From the NCBI GenBank assembly GCA_949130495.1, contig OX422213.1:58812678-58876677 (forward strand): 64,000 nt of DNA. The letters run 5' to 3'. This document shows positions 1-10,083 of this stretch, one piece after another. Under the pieces are notes generated by a model that had not been told where the DNA came from, did no database searches, and saw only the letters and a program-made list of their open reading frames with translations. The first letter of the stretch is position 1. The number at the start of each line of letters is the position of its first letter. A program made the position numbers and the translations under genes. This DNA comes from Sambucus nigra. Lineage: Eukaryota > Streptophyta > Magnoliopsida > Dipsacales > Adoxaceae.

Positions 1-174
1 ACTTGTTTGTTTTAGACTTTATTTGATTTAGTATTTCGTAGTATTTTCTTTCCATTTGTATTATTTGTTAACCTTTTTGTAGGACTTCTACATTTGAGCA
101 CTTAGAAATGCTCGAATTTCCCGCGCACACTTACTTTGTGGAATTCGCCATTTCGAGCCATTTTTGGGGTAAGC
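1..174 (+). other. Leader region of Tat-like element A
   Basis: T-rich non-coding stretch just upstream of the first ORF. It contains a segment (about 85-155) with GAGCAC, GCTCGAATTTCC and CGCGCACAC words that resembles the leader-like fragment at about 7700-7760. This looks like the 5' untranslated leader that precedes the gag position in Tat-lineage Ty3/gypsy elements. No primer-binding site or 5' LTR is inside the window, so the element starts beyond the left edge. The assignment is inference from position and similarity. Confidence 0.4.
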
Positions 175-1278
175 ATGTCTTATTCCAATTCTTTCGGTAA
201 TTATTGTTATAATTCTCAAAATTCCCGTAATCCTATGAATTTAGGTTAATACTTAGAATCCCAACGTATTGCAAATTCAAATACGAGTTTGGGCGAGTAT
301 AACGAAAGTCAAAATTTGGGTTATTGGAATTTTGATGATGATGATAATGATTTTGGGCCTTTACCTCCTTATAATAGGAATTTTGAAATGAATTGCAATA
401 GTTTTCAAAATTCCTATAATAACGAGTTTTCGTTTAAGTCCGATGGTAACTTTTAAAGTTCCCATTTTCATGCATTTGCACCTCGACCCATGACATTCGA
501 TGAGGGCTTGCGTATGTATGAGAATGAGAAAATTAAAAATCGTTATCGGGAAGAAAATCGTTTGTGGGAACATGAATTGGATTTATTATTTGAATCCGAC
601 GACGATTTTTCTTTCGAGACTTTCGAAGTCGAAGAATGTTTTGAACCAAATGAGGTACTTTTACCTACTTTGGAACAAACCATTCTAGACTTTGCCCATT
701 GCATAATAGATACTGAAAGTGAGGATGAAAACGACGTAATGTCTATTTGCAATGAAATGATTTCTTCTTTGACCCCCAAAGAAGAACATTTCATTGAAAA
801 TGATATTATTTCATTCGAAACTCAATCTTCACGCGATGATGATTCATCTCATGAGTTTGGATTTCTTCCATCCCCATTTTCATTCTCTATTATCACACCG
901 TCACAAGTACACGATGATTCGGTTTCAAACTTTAATGTTTTATACCTTTTTGCCGATGAGGAGTACTTGCTCGAGTCGCCTTCCGATCCCATCCGTGACT
1001 TTGTGTGTGCCGCTCCCATTCTAATTTTAAAATCATTGGGAGGATATTCATATTTTCTCGGTCCCCACATATTTTTGTCACCCGTTCAATCCAAACCTCC
1101 CATTGTCCCTCCAAAACTTTTAATTGGCAATGGTTCGTTTCTTCCGCCTTACACATGCCTTTCGTTGTTTAAATGGAATTCATATTTATCTGAAGGCATG
1201 CTTGTATGTGAGGTACACCGGTTATCCTCCAAAGTCAAATCGTTCTTATGGTGGACCCTCAGCTATTTAGACTTCTAG
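175..1278 (+). pseudogene. Degraded acidic ORF of element A, function unknown
   Basis: An ATG at 175 opens a frame that runs to a TAG at 1276-1278 with two in-frame TAA stops, near 247 and 455. Without them it would encode about 367 residues; the uninterrupted part from 490 gives 262 residues. The N-terminal third is rich in Asn, Ser, Tyr and Phe. The middle (about 600-860) is very acidic, with runs of Asp/Glu around Phe and Ser. The C-terminus is more hydrophobic and Pro/Ser-rich. I see no CCHC knuckle, no retropepsin DSG, no reverse transcriptase motif and no clear membrane segment. It lies where gag would be, followed by 2.1 kb without a pol gene, so the parent looks non-autonomous. I do not recognise the protein. 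It could be a divergent gag, an acquired host fragment or a Tat accessory ORF. Confidence 0.5.
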
Positions 1279-2335
1279 TGTATAGTTAGTGTGAAGCCTA
1301 AATAGTAGGTTATATATAGTTAGCTTTTTATTCTCTCTTTCTTTTTAATTTAGTCTCTTGTAATTAGTTAAATTTTCGTTATTTGTTTTTGCTATGCTCA
1401 GTACTAACTTGTTTTGTAGATTCTTTGGACTTGTTCTTATGGGGATCGCTCCACTTTTGGGTAATACCACTCTTTTCCTTCTTAAACTTGGTTCTTAATT
1501 CATATTGAGGACAATGTCAAGTTTTAAGTTAGACGGTGTGGGATATTCTATCCATTTCTTTATTAAGTCCATGTTTTTGCTCACATGTTAGTTACTTAGT
1601 ATGCTTTTCTTAGAAAAATTGAAAATTTTCCAAAAGATTTTCTTTCTTTTTTCCCTTTTTTTGGGCATTTTGTCTTTGATTCCGATGATAAATTTCAATA
1701 ATTGTCCTATCTAATAGACAACTCAATGATGCATGTTCTCGATTTTAGAAGTTATTAGACTTTAGTCTCGATTATTGATATTATGAATAACTTCATGAAT
1801 TAAACTTTAATCCCATGAGCATATGCAATTTTATTGTTATATTGATTTGGTTTAAGATTTTTATAACTTGGTAATTTTTTGTTGCATTGTATATACTTAC
1901 ACCGAGTAAGCTTTGTACCTTTCGTCATTTGTGAGTGTATACACTATTCTTTTCTCATTGAAAACGTTGAATTCGTTGGTAATCTCACTATTCTTTCATT
2001 TAGTCGTTCATTAATTGAGTTCATACTTGAAATGTGTTACTTGATCACGATTTTTATATATTGTTTTGACTCGAGAATTGCGTAAACTTCGTGAAATGAT
2101 CATAGTCATTCTTTGTTATATCACCCATATTAGCCTTGACCTCACCCTTATATGTTTACCCTCGTTAACCCCTTTGAGCCTAGATATAGCCTTTCGTTTC
2201 ATAACCCAAATCCCATAACCAACTCTAAATTGGAGTTTTAGCCCATACATACACTTTCCATACCTTTGTTTGGAATGTTACTTGGGATTGAATGTTGTTG
2301 TTTTGATGTCGGTTGCAATTTAGGCATATGAGACT

Positions 2336-2450
2336 TTGAAAAGTAAAGAAAAGAGATGTGAAAAAAGTGATGAAAAAGAGAAAGCAAAAAGCAAAAGAAA
2401 ACAAATAAAAAAAATGAGAAAAAGAAGAAAAGAAAAAGAAAGAGAAAGTT
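2336..2450 (+). repeat. Purine-rich low-complexity tract
   Basis: Nearly unbroken A/G run with GAAAAAG-type words, about 0.93 kb upstream of the 3' polypurine tract of element A. A similar tract, purine-rich on the element's own strand, lies at 62461-62548 in element F at a comparable distance from its LTR. Confidence 0.6.
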
Positions 2451-3164
2451 TTAAATGTTGTATATAGTTCAATAAGCTTTGATTACTTTCCCCGATGATA
2501 TATTTAATGCCGTTTTGGAACTCGTTTTCCAATTTTGATATTACCCGCAATTTCCCATTATCTCGAGTTTTCATCTTGAACCCTTTGAATCCGTACATAC
2601 ATTCCTTCATTTCGTACCCTATCCAAACCTACATTATAACCCTATACAAGTCCTATGTGATCTTAGGTAGATGTAATTTAAAAGTCATAATAGTTTTGAT
2701 AATCTATGAAAATGCATTTCGCCTCTTTTAATGTTCGGTATCTGTCATTGAAATTACAGTTTTTCATTTTATATATAGCGTTCTTCATTTGTGACATGTG
2801 TGCGGCCTAGTTTCCATTTACATTTACTCTTTATGCCCGCATGTTCCGTGTGTTGCCTCCAAGTTTTGAGTGAATTCGCTTGATGAGTGTAATGCCCGTG
2901 AGGATTGAATATATGCCTGCTTTATTTACTATCCAGTTTAATTAAGTTTATGCCAAATCACACTTTGCATGTGCTCGCTCGCCCTCCCACATTTTAAGGT
3001 TTCAATTCTATGAGGTGCATTCTATAATGTTAATGATTTCGGACTTTTGTTTGAATTCGTTCAATGTGCTAATAATGCGTATCAAGTCTTGTTCGCTATT
3101 TTTGGGTTTGTCGCATATTGGGTTGGGCATATTTTTAGGAAACCATGTGATGTTTGTGGTTATC

Positions 3165-3273
3165 ATCCCTGAAAACCCTCACGAGACGACAATCGTCCAC
3201 TGGGGTGACCTAGGGGTTTAAAGGCTTCTTGCATACACTAAATGCAATCAAATCGCCGACGAAAGTGGCCTTT
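3165..3273 (+). other. Conserved non-coding block upstream of the 3' LTR (element A copy)
   Basis: Reads AACCCTCACGAGACGAC near its left end, then GGGTTTAAAGGCTTCTTGCA, then GACGAAAGTGGCC. The reverse complement of 61725-61840 in element F has the same words in the same order (AAACCCTCACGAGACA, GGTTTAAAGGCTTGTTGCA, GCGAAAGTGG). Seen directly; function unknown. Confidence 0.6.
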
Positions 3274-3368
3274 TGCTTTTATACCATACTTTTGTACTTA
3301 TCCTACTTTTGGTTTCCTTGTAGTTCTTGTTTCATCCTATTTCATTTCTAGGGACTAGCAATGTGTAA

Positions 3369-3379
3369 GTTAGGGGGTG
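3369..3379 (+). other. Polypurine tract of element A
   Basis: GTTAGGGGGTG lies directly against the presumed LTR start (TGATGATATG at 3380, or TGTGATG at 3378). It is preceded by GGGACTAGCAATG, matching the GAGGACTAGCAATG that precedes the F tract on the minus strand at about 61660-61680. This is the plus-strand priming site in Ty3/gypsy replication. Confidence 0.6.
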
Positions 3380-3783
3380 TGATGATATGTAAATATTGCG
3401 TATTTCATCCCCCGAACCAACGCATTTTAGCTCCCTTGGGTATCTTATTCCCTATATTTATGCTCATTAACCAGACAACCTCGGATTTTATATTAACATG
3501 TTTTGCATGGGTTAATAGAGCTTTTATAGGTATTTGGATGCTAAGTGTGAAGATGGACGCATTCCGCTCAATTTCTGTAGGCGATCGCACGTTCAAGGGC
3601 ATTTTAGTCTTTTCACAGCTTAGGCACCTGGCCCAACATCTACACGGAAATTGTAGCCCTCCTCGCAAACTTCGCGTGGGCACGAACGGTGCATAATTTC
3701 GATTCAGAATGAAGAAGTTATAGCGATTTCAGCGGACGGGAAATGGAAACAAGCCAAAACAGCATTGTAGTGTGCTGATACCT

Positions 3784-3893
3784 GCTTGATTGATCTATCG
3801 ATCCAAAGGATTGATTGATCGATCCTTCGAGACAATGGGATGATTTATTCACCATCGATCGATCGACGGTTTGGGTCGATCGATCGATCCCCT
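3784..3893. repeat. ATCGATCG palindrome cluster in the A LTR
   Basis: Several GATCGATC / ATCGATCGATCG runs separated by short unique words, for example near 3794-3800, 3815-3825, 3862-3877 and 3881-3890. The left flank ATACCTGCTTGAT (3778-3790) is identical to the left flank of the cluster in the unrelated Tekay-like element C (34140-34152). Confidence 0.75.
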
Positions 3894-3960
3894 GTTTCCA
3901 GGAGATATTTTGCCTTATATTTTCTTTTTCCTTTCCTTTTCTTTACTTATTCTAACTTAT

Positions 3961-3968
3961 TATAAATA
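3961..3968 (+). promoter_or_regulatory. TATA box in the A LTR
   Basis: TATAAATA in a T-rich setting inside the LTR, followed by a plausible leader. Retrotransposon transcription starts in the 5' LTR, and this is the best TATA candidate in this one. There is no direct start-site evidence. Confidence 0.45.
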
Positions 3969-4262
3969 CCAAATTTTGTGTAAATATGAGATATAATTCA
4001 TTTTAGGTAGGATAGGTTAGGGTTTTGGTGGTTTGAGAGCTCATTTCTTCATTTCTTCTTGGATTGACACCCAATTGGGATTGTAATTTGTTTTATCATC
4101 TTCCATCTCCATCAATATAGTGTGTATTTACTTATTTTCTTGCTTTCTAGATTAATTTATATGCTTTCTAATTTAGGTTTACATGCTTTCTTTCATTGCT
4201 TTCTAATGTAACTTTATCGCTTTTATTTATTGAGTTTATTTACCGCGTTTTTAATATACTTT

Positions 4263-4296
4263 TGTAATACCCCGTATTTTTGGCAATATTTATTTT
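4263..4296 (+). mobile_element. 34-bp LTR stub of Tekay remnant B
   Basis: TGTAATACCCCG and the next 22 bases are identical to the start of the 3' LTR at 5194. Homology stops in a short T run (4293-4296), where integrase coding sequence begins. The rest of the 5' LTR, gag, protease, RT and most of integrase are deleted. Confidence 0.8.
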
Positions 4297-5151
4297 GTTT
4301 CGCGGTTTTGGGAGAGTTTCCAGGAGGCCATTGGCACGGAATTGCGGTTGAGTACGGCCTATCATCCGCAGACTGATGGGCAGGCCGAGCGCACAAACCA
4401 GATGTTGGAGGACATGCTACGCATGTGCATTATTGACTTTGGGGGTGGATGGGAGCAGTACCTTCCACTGGTGGAGTTTGCTTACAACAACTCCTATCAG
4501 TTCACTATTGGCATGGCTCCGTTTGAGGCGTTGTACGGTAGACCTTGTCGTTACCCAGCATGTTGGTTGGAGATGGGGGGCAACAAACTACTTGGGCCGG
4601 AAGTGATTCAGGATACTTCGGCAAGGATTGAGTTGATTCGGAGTCGCATTCGGGTAGCTCAAGACCGGCAAAAGAGTTATGCTGATGCGAAGAGGTCTTT
4701 TAGGGAGTTCCAAGTGGGGGACCAGGTTTTGCTCAGAGTATCTCCTACGAAGGGGATTATGCATTTCGGGAAGAAGGGGAAGTTGGTACCGAGGTATGTG
4801 GGGCCGTTTCCTATTATTGAGCAGATTGGACCAGTTGCGTATAGACTCGGGTTACCGGAGCATTTACACCGGATCCACGATGTGTTTCATATTTCCTCAC
4901 TAAGGAAATATCTCAGGGACGATTTGGCTCATTCTCACATCTCTTTGGAGGAGATTGATCTACAGCCTGATAGCTCCTACGAGGAGGGGCCGATTACTAT
5001 TTTGGACCGAAGTGAGAGGAAACTGCGGTCAAATATAGTTCCGTTAGTGCGTGTTCAGTGGCGACATCATAATGTCGAGGAGTCCACATGCGAGCGCAAG
5101 GATGAGATGCGCGAACGTTATCCAGAGTTGTTCTTATCAGGTACTTTCTAG
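4294..5151 (+). pseudogene. Integrase C-terminus plus chromodomain, Tekay-type Ty3/gypsy (5'-truncated)
   Basis: The open frame runs from the deletion junction to a TAG at 5149-5151, 269 residues counted from 4342. It begins inside the integrase core at the FW..SFQEAIGT segment and keeps the STAYHPQTDGQAER stretch that carries the last acid of the D,D-35-E triad (Glu-16). The first two Asp are lost, so it cannot be catalytic. The GPF module is at about residues 146-168 (KLVPRYVGPF). A plant chromovirus chromodomain-like tail spans about 213-264 and ends in MRERYPELF. In that tail the usual Trp of the ATWE-type motif is Cys-250. In intact elements this protein inserts cDNA and the chromodomain is thought to steer it to heterochromatin. 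The polypurine tract and 3' LTR follow directly. The long clean frame suggests the deletion is fairly recent. Confidence 0.9.
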
Positions 5152-5181
5152 TTTCGAATTTCGGGACGAAATTCTGTTATT

Positions 5182-5193
5182 AGGGGGGAAGTA
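5182..5193 (+). other. Polypurine tract of element B
   Basis: AGGGGGGAAGTA directly precedes the TGTAATACCCC LTR start. The upstream words TTTCGGGACGAAATTC are shared, with small changes, by every Tekay-like element here (C, D, E and the 10084 LTR). Confidence 0.85.
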
Positions 5194-7475
5194 TGTAATA
5201 CCCCGTATTTTTGGCAATATTTATTTTTGGGATTAATTAATTAAATGAGAATTAATTGGGAATTAATCCGGATAAAATACTAGCGAGATGTGAGTTGGTA
5301 TTTGACTATATTGAGTATATATGATTATATATGAATATTGAATTGTGAAATTTTTCGTGAGATTCATATACGGCAATTTGGACATTTAATTGGGACGCGT
5401 GTTACAGTCGCGTCAGGATATAAATTTTTTTAATTATAAAAGTTAATTTAAATTCTATTAACCGTATGGTCATTTTGAGTGCATCAACGTGTTCGGAATG
5501 GTCGAGATAGTCAGAAAACACTAGCCGGGGGTTTAGTTTGGGTCCCGGGGTATTTTTAGGCCATACCGGCAACATATAGGGGTAGTCTGGTAATTTTGCA
5601 TTTTTGAGAATTAAAAGTGACGAAAATTAAGAGTTTTTATCTGATTGGGAATTGACCCAGTAAACCCACTAACCAACCCTCAAGGACCCAATAAGCTACG
5701 GTGGTTATTAGATTAGGTTTCCAAAACTTTCCCAAAGAAAACCCTAGCCACCATAGCCACCTTTGGAGAAGAAAGCTTGTAGAGAGGGAATTCTGCAGAG
5801 AGAGAGAGATAACTTCAGCAAATCAACATCAAAATCAGAGATAAACTCAAGGCAAGTGACTTAATTTCGTTTAATTTCAGAGAATGCTTTCCCCATGCGT
5901 AGGAATTTAATGAAGATTGAATTGTTCTTGGAGTGATATGAAAACCCATGTATTTTGGAACTTAGAACTTGAAATCTTGAAGAGAAATTGCATGTAGAAT
6001 GGTAGGTAAATGATTATTCTGATGACATTAGATATTGGATGAAATTAAAACGGATTTAATTGGGTATATTAATGATTATAAATTCTAGGGTTTATATTCT
6101 TGAAAATTTGGGGAAAGGTGTAGAGACTTGAGGATTTAATGATGTTTAGGATGAATTGATTCCTTAAAATATGTTAGTATGTGACCTAGGTACGTTTAGG
6201 GATGATTAGAGACCTTAAACAATCGTTGGTTTGATTTTTAGAGGAGTTTTGAAGAGATAAAAATGGTGAAAAATGAAACTAGGGAAATTTGGGCTCGAAA
6301 CTGGTCGTTCGTTAGAAGACCTCCCCAGGTCGTTCGAACGAGATAGTTCGAACGAGCTTCTAACGAGTTGACCAGTCGCTTCAAACGAGAGGAAATTTCA
6401 TTCGATACCTTCGTTCGAACGAGATCTCGTTAGAAGGCAGTTCGTTCGAACGAACTGAAACTCGTTCGAACAGCCTCGTTCGAATGAGACTTCGAACGAG
6501 TTGACACTTTAGGCCTTTTGCCCTGTTTTGATTTTGGGAGTCCCATAAACTTGTTCGAGGATAGAGATAACATTCCTTTGATGATGTATTGGTATACTTG
6601 GGACATTTGGGATATAATAAGGAGTAAATTATAATTCTGGAACGAATCAAATAGACAGTTTGGGTTGAGACATGAGTGTCTACTACGACGTGAGAATAAT
6701 TTACGGCACGTATAATTATAAACCGGGATTATATAAGTTGTATATATATTAAGTTGGTACGAGAATGCGATATGTACTGCAATTAAACTAAGGTGATTAC
6801 TAAGATGTGTGTTAGTATTGGTATATGATTTGTGTGTATGACATACCTACCATACTTGCTATCACGGGAGGTTTGCGTTCGCTTAGGGCCCTCTAATCCT
6901 TGTGTTGCCCGGATTTAGATTGGTTACCTTGATGAACATAGGTCAGAGAAGGACTTATTGGGATGTTAATAAGTCTGCTGATCGTGGGAGCGTAGGTATG
7001 TGCGTGACCCATGTGATGTGACTGTGTTCGCCTCCATTATTTGTGATGTTGTTATGTGAGAATAATTCCTGAGAGATTCGGAATTTTTAATACTTTATGT
7101 ACGTGATGTACCGCGATGGATAGCAGAGTATGTGTGCACCGTAGCTTAGCCTCGGGGTGCTTATATTGTATATTTATGTTGTGGAAAATATACACTTAGT
7201 AAAATGAGAACTTTCATATGGCATTGTGTGTATAACTTTGGTATAACAAAAGGGATAATTTATAACGAGTTGTATTACTTTTATGTGAGAACCTGAAATT
7301 ACGTTAAGTCCCCTATTTAATTGAGATCGTTATTATGTTAATGGGAACCGAGTAATAAGGGTAGAACCTATGACAGCCTATCTAGATATGATGTCACTTA
7401 GCTAGTGGTTTGTGTCATTTTAGATGGGTACTTCCGTTAGGAGTGCACAGTTAGACGGATATTCGACGCAACCTA
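5194..7475 (+). mobile_element. 3' LTR of Tekay remnant B, 3'-truncated
   Basis: Starts TGTAATACCCC after the polypurine tract. In order it holds a telobox-like AAACCCTAG (5739-5747), a GA-rich leader-like stretch (about 5790-5840), a GC-type donor AG|GCAAGT (cut between 5851 and 5852), a GTTCGAAC palindrome cluster (6307-6500) and a stem-loop-rich region from about 6835. Segments 6838-7165 match 12279-12592 of the 10084 LTR. The sequence leaves LTR homology at about 7460-7480, where a Tat leader-like fragment begins. No GTCACA end is visible, so the LTR is broken. Confidence 0.7.
6307..6500. repeat. GTTCGAAC palindrome cluster
   Basis: At least six copies of CGTTCGAACGAG-like words and near relatives (TCGTTAGAAG, CTTCGAACGAG) are packed into 190 bp, about 1.1 kb after the LTR start. 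It holds the same relative position as the ATCGATCG cluster in the other Tekay LTRs, with a different palindrome. Confidence 0.8.
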
Positions 7476-7760
7476 TAGTTTTACTCTCTTTGTTAATCTA
7501 GTTTAATTTACAGTTGCCTAGAGTAAGCATTTACCTTTTTTTGCATCTTTTCTTTTTAGTTTGTAAATTATCTTTTACACTTTTATTTCTGGAATATTAA
7601 ATTATGTAAATTCTAGCATCTCGTCCCTATGGATTTTCGATACCCGACTTACCGCTGTGCTTGCCTCGCAAGTGCAGTAGTAATTTAGGTTTTTGTATTA
7701 AGGAGGTGAACAGAAAACAACGATCAGTGTTTGACAAGCGCTACTTTTCGCACTCAATCA
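7476..7760 (+). mobile_element. Tat-like leader fragment
   Basis: T-rich start, then CTCGTCCCTATGGATTTTCG, then ATACCCGACTTACCGCT, then GAGGTGAACAGAAAACAACG. The reverse complement of 58960-59050 at the edge of element F has a related order of words (TTGGATTGATTTTC, TTACCGCTACAC). This resembles the U5/leader area of Tat-lineage elements. It interrupts Tekay LTR sequence on both sides. Exact ends are not visible. Confidence 0.35.
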
Positions 7761-8520
7761 TGAATACTTATGGGAATGAAATAAAATTTTATATTCGGGA
7801 AATACGGGCTAATGTTACGAGAGATATGTACGATTATCCGGATTATATTACATATATTTATATATACGAGCATATTGAGATGTATATATATGATATGTTT
7901 ATAAATATATATGTGTGTGATTGGTATATTTATATGAAGCATACCCCTCTAGTTCTATCATGGGAAGTTATGCGATGTGGGTGAGGCCCCTAACTTGAGG
8001 AGTAGGGAGCGTATAGTCCCCAGGTCATAGTGTCCATTCTATATTGTGTGATTTTTATTAGGAGTGATACATGGTGGGTATGTTTCGTTCTCATTTCCGG
8101 CGAGGAACTATGATCACTTCCCTTACGTTATGATTTGGTTTTTACCAAGTCGGTGTGATAGTCCGACCACTGGTACCCAGGATGATATGTGAGTAATTCC
8201 CTGGAAGATGATAGCATTGAGAGACTGCATCCACTAAGTTATAGCTCTGAGGGATGGTTATTGTACTTATATAGTGTATAATATATAAGTATGGATATGG
8301 TTGATGTGTATAGTATACTGTATATATATTTATATGAGGTGTGAAACATATATATACGGATATAATAAAGCATGGAATGTGAGATAAATTCCGGATGAGC
8401 TCGCCTTTATTATATGTTTAGAGGTAACTTCGATGAGTAGATGTTTCATTTCCATGATTTTGGTGCACGGGGACCTTATAGGTATGATTTAAGGTATGCA
8501 TCATTTATTGTTGAGCTGTG
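7761..8520 (+). mobile_element. Tekay-type LTR fragment
   Basis: Segment 7948-8200 follows the D LTR (44341-44560) word for word in places: CTAGTTCTATCATGGGAAG, then GCGATGTGGGTGA, then CTTGAGGAGTAGGG and CCCCAGGTCATAG. Neither end is canonical. This is a diverged LTR piece, perhaps the remains of the 5' LTR that belongs with the 10084 LTR. Confidence 0.55.
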
Positions 8521-10083
8521 GGATTAAGGTCATTGTTGTTTGCGCTAAGGAATTATTGTTAATGCAAGCGCTTGTGGTATGGCTCCTTAACAGAATTTGG
8601 GGTTCTAGCCACACTTTTGTCGATAGGAGAAATGGGATTATCCTAGTGGAATTTTTGAACTAGCGGACCTCCACGACCGACAAAGTTAAGTAACAGTGTA
8701 TAAGAGGGGTTCCTTATTTGGATTTCGCTTGCGAGACGCTTGATGCACAAACCTTAACGACGTCGGGAGTGGAGATATGTTATAAAATGTAGGGATGTTG
8801 GTTTTGACGATAAGTCACCTAGTGTAGAGAAAACATTAAAGACTGAGAGTCGTTTGATGGCTGTATAATTATATAGAGATATACGTGCTATAGAGAAACA
8901 TTGAAATTTTCCTCTCACCGCAAGTATGTGGGTGAGGTAAGGTATAGAAAATCGATTTGAGACTTATATTCAGGCCTTGAATAGAAGAAAAAAAATTTAG
9001 AGGAAATACATTTTGGGTATGATGTTCATAATGCTTTTGTAGAGAGTAGGCGCCCTGATTAGATGGAATTTCTATTTGGTCAAGATGGAAGGATATAGTG
9101 GTAGAAATATGTTAGTAGGTTAACGAGGTAGGATTTAGAATGTCCCGTTGGTGTCCCTTAGACCATTATATCTCGATGACCGACGAAGTGAGGGAGTAGT
9201 GTATCGGGAGGGTTTCTTGTTTGGATTTCTCTTTGTGAGACACCCCCCACATATAACCGAGCAAATGTTTGAATTTTAGAAAGGTCTTGGGCACTAGGGA
9301 TATAGTTAGGATAGTACTCGTATCACGTGTGTTGGCAACATCTTGATCTTAGGACTACCACTAAGTAAGGCCAGTAAGATTATTGGCGCTGATATAGGAA
9401 GATTATTGTGAGTTAACCACAAGAAAATTGATGGGTTAAACTTAAGAAGGATTGAATTTCCACGTATCCGAAGAATTGAATTTTTAATTATTCGGGTTAA
9501 GGGTACCCAGGTGTTATATATCACTCGAAATAGTAGGGACGTGGTATATAAAGCTAGAGATTCTACTGCAAGGCTGTTATAAATGGATTTGAAATGGATT
9601 GGATGGAATGCCATAGAAAGTACACAATGATCCATTTATATTTATGCAAATAGTTAGCACACTTAAGATAAGCGAGAAGACTGACGGGAATAGTCGAATG
9701 CTAGTGTAGTTTCCTTTTTGAGGGAAATTAGATGTCCTTGTGAAAATGAGTGAATGCTTGGAATAACGGATCTCTGATGGGACCAATAAGTTAGATCAGC
9801 AGTTATAGGCTCGTTTTCTTTGTATGCACTTAAAGAAGCACTAGGTGCGATATGACGTTAGAGTTAACCCTACGATCGAGGTAGCATTGTAACATATAAA
9901 GATTTGGTTAAGCTAGTGCATTAGAGCATACACCTTGAGATAGGTGGAATATGGTGGGAGACCATTGTGTTAGTACCTTTCGACTTTGGGGAACTAGGAC
10001 GTAGTGTATATAGCGATCCTAGAGTAGTGGTATAGGCTATATCTACATTTTGAGGATGAAATTCTGTTGTGAAGGGGGAAGTA
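8521..10083 (+). pseudogene. Eroded internal region upstream of the 10084 LTR
   Basis: No long open frame survives. At 8598-8632 one frame reads WGSSHTFVD, similar to the retropepsin active-site context (normally DSGSSHTFV), with the catalytic Asp gone. Two copies of a hairpin-bearing block (GTGTAT, GGATTTC, GCGAGAC) lie at 8664-8760 and 9150-9260. The end carries the conserved GAGGATGAAATTC pre-tract words. It is best read as heavily mutated gag-pol remains of a Tekay-like element; RT and integrase motifs cannot be placed with confidence. Confidence 0.45.
10072..10083 (+). other. Polypurine tract
   Basis: AAGGGGGAAGTA abuts TGTAATACCC at 10084, the same arrangement as in B, C, D and E. Confidence 0.8.

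Larger units (their letters stand above)
1279..3367 (+). other. Non-coding tail of element A
   Basis: About 2.1 kb between the acidic ORF and the 3' LTR with no supportable coding region; the short open frames here are scattered and composition-driven. It holds a polypurine-like motif at about 1505-1540 (AGGACAATGTC, then GGTGTGGG), a purine-rich stretch at 2336-2450, and a conserved block at 3165-3273 shared with element F. Long 3' tails without pol are a feature of some Tat-lineage and non-autonomous large LTR elements. Confidence 0.5.
3378..4262 (+). mobile_element. Truncated 3' LTR of Tat-like element A
   Basis: The LTR begins after the polypurine tract and runs about 885 bp until it is cut by the LTR stub of element B at 4263. 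It contains a cluster of ATCGATCG-type palindromes (3784-3893), a TATA box (3961-3968) about 70 bp downstream of that cluster, and a T-rich 3' part. No terminal CA is visible before 4262, so the end is missing. Boundaries are inferred from motif positions because the partner LTR is outside the window. Confidence 0.55.

Noticed and set aside
1505..1545. Alternative LTR start for element A
   Set aside because: The motif resembles a polypurine tract, but the copy at 3369 has the longer G run and the lead-in shared with F, and TATA plus leader signals follow it.
7661..7984. 107-residue open frame rich in Tyr and Ile
   Set aside because: Spans the join between a Tat leader fragment and an AT-rich Tekay LTR piece, so it crosses two unrelated sequences.
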